Positions 49,282 through 61,200 of a stretch of 64,000 nucleotides of DNA are shown one piece after another. The stretch is from Effrenium voratum. Its lineage: Eukaryota; Sar; Dinophyceae; Suessiales; Symbiodiniaceae. The stretch lies in the NCBI GenBank assembly GCA_963377175.1, contig CAUJNA010003079.1, forward strand, positions 312,501-376,500, given 5' to 3'. Under the pieces are notes generated by a model that was not told the origin of the DNA, did not search any database, and saw only the letters and a program-made list of their open reading frames with translations. Position numbers and translations under genes: made by a program. Position 1 is the first letter of the stretch, and every line of letters begins with the position of its first letter.

Positions 49282-52200
49282 CTCAACGCGTGGGTGAACA
49301 AAAGGCAACTTGGTGGGCTCACAAGCTCATGAAGATCCCGAAGAGGATTCCCCGATATTTCCGGCTTGGGCGTGGGAATGACAGCAACTTTCCCAGAAAC
49401 AACTCACTTCCAGGCCGAAACAAAGTCTGAACTATTTGTTCACCACTAAACTGCTCTTCCCAAAAAACATAAAGTCCATGAACTTGGAGAAAATAAAGGA
49501 GAAGTCCGGATCTGCAAGCTTCTCCAAGGAAGGCTAGGCTCGTACCCATGGCCGGCCCTCTGCTCCGGAAAAAAAAAAAAAAAAAAACACGGCCAAGGCT
49601 CGTCACTGGCGTGCTGCATCCGCCAGAAGGAGACCGGAAGCGCTAAAATGTTCCACAAGACCTCAGCTTGCGCATCCCGAAATGAACGTTGTTCCCAGAT
49701 TGATTGCCATGAACATCGGAAGAATCTGGACCTCAACCAACGGAAGACCAGACCAAATCTGCAAATGCATGTCGGCAGAAAGATGTCGAAGCTGTTCTCA
49801 CTAAGCCAACTGTTGCCAACCAGTTCTGCTTGTCCCGGCGCTGGGCAGCAAACAGATTGCCATTAAAAGCAGCAGCGCTTAGCATGGTTGCTGCTAACCC
49901 CTCTGCAAGAAGGCTTTATTTTTTATCCAAACAACAATCTATTTTTTTGGAAAGTTGAAGTCCAAAGATCCAACCAAATAGCCACAAAGATAGCAGCACC
50001 AGTTACAAACACTAATTGCAAACACCATCAAAAGCGGTCATGTGAGACACAGGTTGAAGCCCCATGCCAACAGCAGCTGCTGTTTGCAGATGTTCGAAGT
50101 GCTCAAAGCCATGTGCTAAAGGCCTAAGCCAACCAATAAAGAAGGTGCTGGCAGAGTGGAGGTTAAGGATGCGCGAGCAGCGCAGCATTCTCTGAAGTCC
50201 CCCATGCTCATGGCATGACAGTTCATCTGCTACAGAGTCGTGAACTAGCTTCAAAGTCATACGTGCAACCGATCACGAATGAACACAGTCCTGGCTGACC
50301 CAAACGGAAGTTTTCAGCAGTGGTCCGGATCGCTTCTGTGCGGATTCCCTTTAAAAACATGTGGCACAGTTTGTTTGTTCGTTTGAGCGGGTTTCCAAAT
50401 CAAACAATTTGGTCCTCCCCAAAACCAAACTGTTTGACCATCAAACAGGTCCACTCCCAAAAAGTGACTAAAGTTCAGGAACAGTTTCTGCAAGAATGTG
50501 CCTTCCAAAACTGAAAGTGGATTCGTCTCGTCTCCCCCCCCAGACCAAAATAGAACAAATCTCGATTGCTTTCTGCTCCCCTGCTAAAAGTGAAAACTTT
50601 TAGTGGTTTAATGGAATGCCCGTTCGTTGGCAAAAAGTTAAAGTTTTAACATCCAAGCAAAATGCAACAAAGTCTGGTTGGCTGAATGTGACTCAAGATA
50701 ACACATGTGTTTGGGAAGCTGTCGGGGCCCACCCTTCTTGCCATCGGCCCCGTGACATTGCCTGGCAGGCTGGCATGATTGAGCCAAAACGGACAAACGT
50801 CCCCTGTGATGCGCGACAAATCAGTCCAGCTTACTTGGAGTCGGCGTTTAGGTAATGACGAAAGAACCGACACCGTCCCCAACCAAGCAAAATGGAGATC
50901 TCCCGGGTGAGACAACTCATCTGCCCTGAAGGCAAGCTGGACGCGTCGGCATCGCGACGTTGCGACGGCCATGGGCCCCGACACACCACGCATTGATGTA
51001 GCCGCCTTGCCATGGAGGGAGTGGTTAAAGCAAACCCAACATCCGAGGGATGAAGTCAAAGCTAACATCTGAGGGATGAAGTCAAAGCTAATTATCCTGC
51101 AACAAAGACGTGCTGATGGGAACTGCAAACGCCCTGCCTAGTCTGAGCTACCTTCCCTTTGAAGTGCCTCCGAAACGCTCCGAAAGGTGTCTTTGTCTCG
51201 GGCGCTGGCGGCGTTGGCTCACAAGCTAAGGCCACTTGCGCACCGAAGTTTCCACAAACTCCAGTAAAGAACTGCCATATTGAAGACCAGCTCCAAATTT
51301 GCCTCCCATTGCTGAATGGACGGAACATGATAGGTCCCAAAAAAGGTAGTCCAACAATATCAGCATAGTGGCGAGCTCACCGATTTGGGGGTAAACGAGG
51401 TCACCATGATATAGATCCGCAAAATGTCCAGCAACATAAACAGTAATGATATCCTGCCCCACTGCAGTTGAGACAAACCCAGTGAATCGCCTTCATCGTG
51501 GGGACGGCTTGCTGCTTGGAGATTTGACGAAAACACGACTCGGACGGTCCGAATGTTCGGACGGCGGGGATTGGCTTGTCAGAAATGCCATGAAGATCCT
51601 GTCCTTGGACTACGCCCAAAAGCTAGGGACGACTCTACTGAGTTACCCAGAATCCGAACCACCAACTTCGAGTGGCCTGAACCGTGATTTTGGACGTCCG
51701 TATCACTCGGAAGTCAATCCGGTGCAGCAAAATTCATCCACTCGTCACTGTCCGTGGGTCTCCCAGCGAGAAACATTGAATCAACGGCATTGGCCTGCAT
51801 CCATTAGCAACTTCCGGGTGGGTCTCATCTTGGGGGTGTAGCTTTAACGGGAAACCAATCGGAAGAGCACCATGGGCGGTCCCCTAAAAAAAAGACCCCC
51901 CCTTCTCGGCTTGTCACACGGTTGCTTCCTTACCCAATCAGCAGAACAAGCTCATTGGAGTGCGATAGCCTCAAGAGGCCTTGTTTGCTGAAAAGCCAGA
52001 TTCTGGCAAGCTGATGTGTTTCCCTGGCTTGCGGCGGCAAGCAGAAGCGCTAGCCCATGCAATCAAGCGTCTAACGCTGGGTGGCAAACGGGGGGCGGAG
52101 CAAATCACCAACCCAAACCGCCAACCCAGTTGGTGGTTTGGAGCCTGGCGGCATGTTGCCATTTGTCCTCTGCAAGAACCAGGGGCCCTCAAATCAAACC

Positions 52201-55200
52201 GCCAATGAAGGCTTTCCCTCGGAGGGATTCAAGAAACAATGCGGTGTACATCCCAGGTTTAGGTTTTGAAGTCGGCCAGAGCGTTGGTTGGCTGCCCCTC
52301 GGCTGTGGCGCAAGCCCGGGAAATCTCGCCTGCAAACTGCCAGATCGATGTGCACCCAGCCAGGCGACCATCTTTACCCACGTCCTACGGCAGAATGCAG
52401 AAGGCCCAGGGCCAAAAACACTGACAGAGTAAAGGCGTGCATTTACCTGGCCTGTCCTCAGATTCCCCGCTAAAAGCTTAACTCTTGGTGGGTTCAGTGG
52501 ACATCCCCACTCACTAAAAGCTGAAAGCTAAGGAACCGGATGGCTGGGAGTCACCGAGGAACGCCTTAAATGGAAACCAAGAGGATGCAAACAAGTCAGC
52601 AGCGTTTTGTGAAAGAGTGCAGAAGGGAGTCAATGGGGATGGATGTGCGACCTACACAAATTGAACTTGATTAGGTCAAAGAAAGCCAGAAGAAAGAAAG
52701 CCATTTGTGTGGGTCGCTTCATGTTGACACCTATGTGGCATTCAAAACCGAGCTTGGGGTTCCTCCGTGGTCCATGGATCCAACCCAATCCAATGCTTCC
52801 ACTGGCCATGGGCAGTAGAAAAAGTACGATGAAACCAAAAATGAAATTCCCGCATGTTACCAACTTTTGAACGGGGTTTGCTTAAATCAATGGGGTTTGC
52901 TTGAATTCGAGGGGGGTTGTTTAAGCCGCGTTGTCTACTATAATTCATTTGAGTCTTTAAAAGCAACAGGTGCCACTGGAAACACTCCCCTTCTCTCCAA
53001 ATCCCGAGGGTCTTCGATCAGGAGGGTTGAGGACACCCCAGATTGCTCCAAAAGCAGGATGCTGTTTGATTGTTGCATCCAATAATGCTCTAATCAGGAT
53101 GCTCCAATACAATGCCACAACATCATTGTTGTATTACTATTGATGATGTTTGCTTATTTTTGATTGTCATTATTTTGATAACAAATGCAGTTGGCTGGTT
53201 AAAACCAATGCTTGTGAACACAGCACATGTAGTTGGAAGCTCTTCGCCTCCCAAAACAAAATGTTGGGCAAATCCAGGTAAGTCATGCTTCGGGCCTCCC
53301 CACCATGTCAGCAGCCTGTCGCCGGCCCTTCGCGGTGCTATCTTTTCTCCTTTCGGGGTATGAACTCTTCAGGGCCACCCCCGAACATGAAACTTGACAA
53401 GAAGAACATCACCCATCTGATTGAGAACCTTTTTCAAGTGGAGTCACCGGCGACTACTAGTCACACCTGGCGCCATTGACCATGTGCCCAAGCCTAGACA
53501 CTTGCAGACGTTCAAAGGCAGGCTGTGTGCTCGCATGCTTGCAGAATGCCACCTGCTGCGCATGTCTTCCTCCCTCTCTCGGGGGAAGGCAGTCCTTCGC
53601 AAGGTGTTCACCCCTCTCATGGAACCAGGTTGCCTCCATTTGCTGATATACACATATATATACATATTTCCAGTAGTGCCAGACTCCCTTCAAGACCAAC
53701 CAGGAGAGATGCAACCACTGCGTTCCGAAACATCCGAACCATCCGAATGGCGGGCCTCCCCAAAAAGTGCCGTGGCCCAGATCGCGCACCTCGAGCTCCT
53801 GGAGGGCGTAGTTCAGCAGCTGCACCACCACGAAGAAAGAGAAGATCACGCCCATGACGATGGTGCACCAATCCTAGTCCCGGGAAAAAAGGGGGGGAGG
53901 GGAGGGGGAAAAGGGGGGGAAAAGGGGGGATGTTTTTTTTTTTGGGGGGGGTGGTAGTCCAAATAAGTATCCCGAGATGTCAAAGGACCCTCTTCTTGCG
54001 CTCTCTTTCTCTTTCTCTCTCTCTCTGTGTTTATGTGAACCTCTCTCTCTTTTTGTTTTTGCTGTTTTGTTCTCTCTCTCTCTCTCTCTTTTTGCTTCAA
54101 ATCTACTTTCCCGGAAAGGTCCAAGGGGGCTTCACATACACGTGCTTCCTTTCCCCAGCCTTTCCCCGCCCGGGGATCAAAACAATCCTCGGCGAATTGT
54201 CTAAGCCGCAGCGTCGACTCCGTGATTTTTGGTTCAGGCCACGAAACTGGGCTGCTGTAACGACCCCTCTGCAAAGAGTCAATCACTTTTTGTGGGTCCA
54301 ATCGAACACCCACTGGTTCCCAACAAGTTAAAGTCCAAAGAACCATCCAAATAGCCACAAGGAACACATGTTAGACATCTCCAAGAATGAAAGCATGGCA
54401 CCGGCCGAAGGGTGATGAGACCAACTTCACCCGCAAGGGAAATGTACGATCCTTTCGATCCCCTACCAGTTGAGGGTAGGCACAGTCTGTGCAAATTGGT
54501 AACAGCACGAGGATCAACAACCGCACTCATTAGGGGGTGGCCCCCGCATAGCAAGGACAAGCGCATGCTTGATTAAAATGAGGGTCACAAGCGGTCGCTG
54601 GCAATGAACGAGAATCACATTTGGGCGCTGGGTGAAGATGACGTTGCCTCAAACAATCTGAGACAACAGCAACCGAACTGAGAGCCCAGTCCAATGGAAC
54701 AAAAACCCAAAAAGAACACATATGTCAATGCCACGCGGAAAATCGACATCCTGCCGCGCCGTTGTTTGTTTTTCTTGTTTTTTCTTTGAAGCCCATTCAG
54801 CCTGTTGTTTTTGCCCTTTCTCGCCCGGTGTCCGACACCGGGCGCGTCTCGCAGAAAACGTTGGCGACACTCAGGCGCTCCAAAGTGGCCAAAGGAGTCC
54901 TGAGGTAGTTGCTGGGATCCTGGCGCTCGATGCCCAGTGGGCGGCTCCGCCCGACGTGTCTTTTCTCGTTTGGCGCTGCTTCCAAACAACGGGCGGATGA
55001 AGCAAAGGGCAAAAGCTGGGGGTGAATCCCGAGGGTTCCATGTTCATCTGGGGTGTGCGCGAGACAGGCGGGTCATAGGTTCCAGTCACCCCGTATCTCA
55101 ACTTCCTCTTGGTGGGTTGGAGAACTGCAAACAAAAAGTAATTTCAATGCCATTCCTTTGCAAGAACCTGGGGTTCGAACCCCAAACCAATCCAAACCAC

Positions 55201-58200
55201 CGATTCCGGCTTACCCGAGTAACGGATTCGGCCTACAATCAACTTGACTGCTTCACTGTTATCCCGAACCCATCAAAACCATAGCGCAATTCTATCGTGC
55301 ATATGCATTGAGTACGAAAACAATCAGTAACAACAAGCTGAGCCGGTGAAAAGAGACGCTCAACGATTGGACTTGATTTGAGCTTGCACGTGCTTCCGAC
55401 ACGCATTCCATGCTCAGAGCTTTCTTGTGGCCACTCGTTATGTCTTAAGCCTAGCACCCCTCAAGGCGACCTCGTGGTAGAGCGTGTCAATCACACAACT
55501 ACTCCATCTAAGACGATGACGGCCCTTGCGCTCTGGCTCTAATCTAGCGACCTGGGATATGGCAAGCAAGCCCGATGTTTTCGCACAGCACGTCAAGAAG
55601 ATAAACAAAAAACAAAACAAAAAACGGCGGCCGTGGACCTATCTGAACCGAACTTTGGCCAGCTTTCCATGTTTTGAAGAGCAATAAGTGTGTTGAGTAG
55701 AGGGCTTGCAAAAAGGACACGCTCATCCCTTGGGGCTTCCCCTTGCAAAGTTAACACGTTGTGGGCTTGGGCTTGTTAGCGCCCAACATGGTTCGCTTAG
55801 GCATGCTGTTTGAAGGTATCGGGGCCTCTTGCCTCCATCAAAACAAATAAAACGGGCTCTTACACCTTCATTGCATTTGCAAGTTCGTGATTCCTCGGCC
55901 TGATTGTGCTGTAGCTCGGCCGGAATGAGAGTGCAAACAAGAATGCAAGAACCGCCTGCCCGTTCTGGCAGGCGGTTAAAAAGAACCAAAGCCATTGCAC
56001 AATAGACAATATATTCTATTATGAGCATCATCCACCGGAGTTGACTCTGTCTCCACGCTTTCTTGACTCGCTTTAAGGGGTCAAATGTCGAGAGTTGCAA
56101 TTTATTGGCCTTCATTGAAACCGCCACTTCTGGAGGTTCCAAAAAAGCAATACCGAAGGGAACCCTGAAAAACCAAGTCAACAGCTCGATTCGCTTCGGT
56201 TGCGAGGTGCGAAAAACACGTGGCGTCGGGCCTCCCAAAGGCTGAGCACCACCATCATGGGGCCCAGAGTCTGGACCACCGCCACCTGCGATTGGAGCCC
56301 CGGGAGGCACAACGCGCGCTTGGTGCGTTGCTTCCCGGCCCAACGGGGAAGGGGAGAAAGGAGCAGGGCACCGCAAAATCAACTTAAAATGTGTCCCCAC
56401 TCGTGTTTGCATTCAGCAAAGTGGGCATATAGGCACCGGTCCTGAGGAAAACCTACTTGCAAGAGAACACGCATCGGAGCGTCCAGCGACAAGATTTCAA
56501 ACTCATACGCGGCAGGCAGGCAGGCAGGCAACCAGGCAAGCAGGCACAGGATCAAGCCAAATAAACGATTAAACGATAGCCAAAGAAATCCATCAAGCAA
56601 ATCAACCAACCAAGCAAACTAGACACAGTAAGCGAGTGACTAACTGGCTGGCTGGCTGGCTCCTGCAACAAGGTACATTTATCCCTAGATTTGGCAAATA
56701 CATAACACTCAGCTGCCCAAAGCACCTGAAAGTATAAGGGCACATGACCAGTGGACCATAGGAAAACCAAATGGTCAACATGTGAAGAAACGCTGTGAAG
56801 TTCGATGGTTCCCTTCCAGGGAATCAAGCTACCTGGACTGTCAAACTATCCATGAGAAAGGGCAATAACCCATGTCGTACTTTCTGTTTTTCCTCATCTG
56901 GATCCCACCCATAGCATCAGCTCAGGAACCAGCTGATGAGCCAACAGCCAATGAGAAAGCCTGCAAAAACAAATGATTCTGCCAACCAGTGCTGGCAAAA
57001 GGATATCACAACTTCTGTCTGTGCTGGACGTTGGTACTAAGTTCCTGTCGAAAACACCCCTCATGTCGATCACTCCAAAGCCATGATTAAACTCCTGCTT
57101 TGCTCCGAACCCCGACTCCAGTCGCTCTCCAAACACGAGTCACGAACTCCACGTTCGCGGCAAACATGACCTTAACTCCACGCCATGGTGCTCAACCATT
57201 CTCCACAAATTAAACAACTTTCGAACAGAAGGAGACCAATGACTTCAACGCACCTAGCCACAGTTTCCTGAAACCCTAGGCATGGCTAGACTAAAGGAGA
57301 CATACACACACACACACACACATATCAGTGAATCTCTCTCGCGCCCGCGCCTCTGCGCCTCCAAATCTCCCTTTTGTGCGGACCATGTTCAATTTAGGCG
57401 TACCTGGAGTCTGCATGACCGTTTAAAAATACAATGACCCCAGTATTTTGGGGTTCTGGACCCATCTTTAAAGGGTCATGGAGACTCCAGGCAGTAACTC
57501 ACCTAGCCACCGTCTCCTGAAACCCTAGATGCTGCTAGACACACCTGTAAGTAACACTCTCTCGCGCCCGCGCCTCTCCGCGCCTCCAAAAGGCCCTTTT
57601 GTGCGGACCATGTGCAATTTAGGTGTACTTCCAACTTCCGAAATTAACATACGTCCCACGTCAAGCAAAACAGCTACTTTGCAAGCCACCCCCACTTGCC
57701 GTGGGCTGAATGTCCTTCCTTTGCCTGGCGATTGTTTCGCCATGATCAGAGTTAACTAAGAAAGAGGTTTAAGAGACACGACCACAGGCAACCTTTTGGA
57801 CAAATAGATGGGCTTCCCCTGGTAAACGGGACCTTAAACCCATCTAAACCAGAGGAACCCATCTACATTTAACCAAACTAACCGATCAAAAGGACACCCA
57901 TGGAAACAACCACATTTTCTGACTTCTCATAACCCACCCCCAACAATTGATTCAAATCTAGAAGCAGCCAGGACGACACATATCTAGGTGAATTATAATA
58001 TTTCACCAGCCTGAAACAAGGTGGAGGGATATTCCCCACATAAACCACCATTTGGGGTGAATTCGGTCGTGTGAGGTCGTTATAATTCACGACCTGACAT
58101 ATGGTATGAACTTCCCTCTTACCCGCCCCCCGTCCCCCGGTCCCCTTTCGTCCCCTGTCCGCGCCATGATAGCGACCACGTGCGCGGTGAACCAGGATTG

Positions 58201-61200
58201 TCGGGCCCGGGGGTCTCGGGGCGCGTAGGGCCAGATGCTGCTCACATCCCCCACCTCGAGCTGAAATTCTGAAACGACAACGTCGCCCAGCCCAGGGGAA
58301 AAAAACAAAAAAAACAAGCAAATGCCAGAAAACAACGACTAGGTCTTCCAGTAGAGAGGTTAGAATAAGGGTACCCTTCTTTCTGTAGTCTGTTGTCGTA
58401 CGGGAATTCTCCCGCAAAAAAGGTAAAAGCGCACTACTGGGGGACCTAGAGGAGCAATGAAACAAACAAGCAAGCAAACCAGCAAACAATATGAATTCAC
58501 AGCAAAAAGGACGTCAGCAGCAAGAGGCAAACTGAGCACCACGCTTTGCAAGCTGATCTGTAGAAAAGGGCCTACTCCCAAGAAAGTGGCCCTCTTGTTT
58601 CCGCTTCAACGGCGAAAGAAAAGCATCACCGATCTGAACCTTGAGCGAAACCAGGCTCAACTTGAAGGCGTGCCAAGGGCAAATCACTCGAGGGCTTTGG
58701 GTCACTCGGCACGTGAGGACCCTGACACAAACTCCGGGCTCCGAGTGGAGGTGCTCCAGTAGAGGTTAGAGAAAGGGTACCCTTCTTTCTGTAGAGAGCA
58801 ACCCTCCCCCAAAAAAAGGGATTAAAAAGGGCACCCAGCTGGGGGACCTAGAAAGTGCAGGTACTCCCAGCCGAGCAAAACATGCTGGTGTCTGATGCTT
58901 TTTTGGGCACATCGGGGTCCTGGCACCGGATCTCGGAACAAAAATATGCGTCCTTCTCATCCGGCGTGGCGTTTCACATGGGGGTGAAGAAGTGCCACCC
59001 GTGCTCAGTGCAAGAGATCGCGCACTGCCATGTGTGGACTTCGAGCGACCTCCACCCCCCCCTCAAGTGTACAAGCGATCCAAAGGCTGGTCCAAAAGGT
59101 GCCCAGATTCCAGCAGCTGATGGTTGCTTTTGAAAAGCTTTCGCATGGCAACCCATGAACCCCATGAAAACATTAAAAATAACAACAAAACTTTAGCTGA
59201 TGGTTGCATGTTAAACCCATGCATGAACCCCCGCCGGGTCTTCGGAAAACCGAGGCGCCAGGAACTCCTCGAGCGGCGGAAAGCCTTTGGTCTGAAGCAC
59301 CTCATCGTCCCAGGAGGCTTCCTCGTCCTGCCGCTTGTGCCGGGGGGGGGGGATCTTTGGGCGTGATGCTCGGGTGCCCAAAATATCCAACAATAAACGG
59401 CTGACCTTTTTGGGTTGCCACGACCAAAACGGTTGCCAAAAAGAGCACACAACAAGGTCAAAAGGCTGGATTTGGGCAAGTGGATGACGAAAAGTGGTTG
59501 CCAAAATTGGGAAACCAAAAGGTCAACAAGTCAATTCGCTTTGCGCAACTGAGGATGCCGCGCAAACTCTTCGCGGCAAATCAACTAAGCGCTCAACTGG
59601 ACGTCCTGCTTATGGCAAGGACGACCTGCCAAACACGGTCTATGAACTAGGGATACGAGTGAGTGTGCTGTTGTTTGCGAAGGCAGCATCAGCATGGGCA
59701 CTGGAGCTCTTGTAGTCTAGCGCTGGCCAAACTCAAACTGGCCTCTGTATTTTATCATGATCAATGTCACCCCCTCAAGTGATAGGTCAAAGGAAAACAG
59801 CCCAATGCTTCTGACTTTGAGAACCTCGACATCCCCCTACCACGATGGGGACGGAGGTGGGGGGGCAGTCTTCCCCATAAAAGAGAACATGGATCATTCC
59901 GGAATTCCATGCTTCAGGGGGGGGATAACTTGAGTCATAATCAACACCCGGTATTAAAATGGTCTACCCAGAACCAATTTAGAGGGCGGGCGGGCGGGCG
60001 GGCGGGCGGGCGGCTATTTATGGTTGGGATTGTCCTTTACAAACCTTCATCTACCCGGGTTTTGAGCAGGTGGCTCACTTGACCATGTCAGTCCTTCCCC
60101 TTCTTGGTGAGGACCACCTGTTTCGCTGCTCAGCGAGTGCAATGGCGAACGCAAATACAAAACCGTCCGGTGGCATGCCTGGAACAGCCACAAGAAAGGG
60201 ACATTCTCTCATCGCTGGTCGAAATCAGTTGTTATGATTGAGGAGCTGTTCCCAAGTGATACCCTCCATTTGCTTAAGTCCCTGGCAAAATGATAAAATA
60301 TGTCCAGTTCTCCTCAAAACCAACCGAGAAACTAATCAAGAGTCTTTTCACAATAGGAAGATACAATTACCGCTCACTGGGAAAAGTAGAAGGAAGCTGT
60401 CCAGACGAACTCCACCGAAATGCGAATCCGAATTTGCGAGGCTCATGGAGCTCCAGTCTCCGCTTGGTTGAACGAAGCCTCTGAGTGCATCTCACTTTTT
60501 GGTGGGTCCAATGCGGACAATCCGACCTGGTTCAACCCACAAGTTTTTTGTTTTTTTAAAGTCCAAAGGCCCGTGACCAAATAGACATCAAGTCCACGCC
60601 TAAAGCGAGCCCTTGGCCCGGGAAAGGAGGTGGGCTTAAGGTGGTCTTCCCAAAAAGTTTAAAGTTCATGAACTCAGGAAGTGTGAACTCCGAGCTTTGG
60701 AGCCTTAGAAGCAGAGATGGGCGTCTCAAGGTCCCAGCCCAGATAGGCTCCGGGCTGGTCCGGGGCGGCCCTGAGGTAAGGTTCAAGGAGGGTTCCACCA
60801 GGGCTCCACGAGGTTCTGCGAGGACTGCGGGGTGGTGCGAGCACTAAAAACAGCACCGCATGCTGTTGGGGATATCATCTGAGCTTTTTTTTGAAGTTGG
60901 ACCCCCAAAAAATGGCTGGCGTTCCCTTTCAAACCAACCAACACGGGTAATTACCAACTCCCCCCCCCCCAAAAAAAAAACGAGCCACCCAGCTGGAACC
61001 CACGAAGTTCTACGACTGACGCATGCGCCGACCTGGGTCTGCTGCAGGGCCAACAGCAAAGCATTCCTCCGCTCCAGTGGCGGCTGGTCTTTGCCCAGTA
61101 GCTGCGCATACTCCTCGCCATCGGAGCGAAGCGGACGAAGCGGGCGTTCGGTGGGAGAGGTATGGACATGAGAAATGGAGTCTGACCCTGAGAAAAACCA

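Noticed and set aside
50783..50793. TTTTGGCTCAA on the minus strand, like the 3' part of the dinoflagellate spliced leader (also at 27255-27265)
   Set aside because: Only 11 bases match and the diagnostic CCGTAGCCA part is absent; expected by chance in 64 kb.
55158..55200. CCTGGGGTTCGAACCCC considered as part of a tRNA gene
   Set aside because: The T-arm-like palindrome has no D-arm, anticodon arm or acceptor stem at proper distances; at most a relic of the T12 family.
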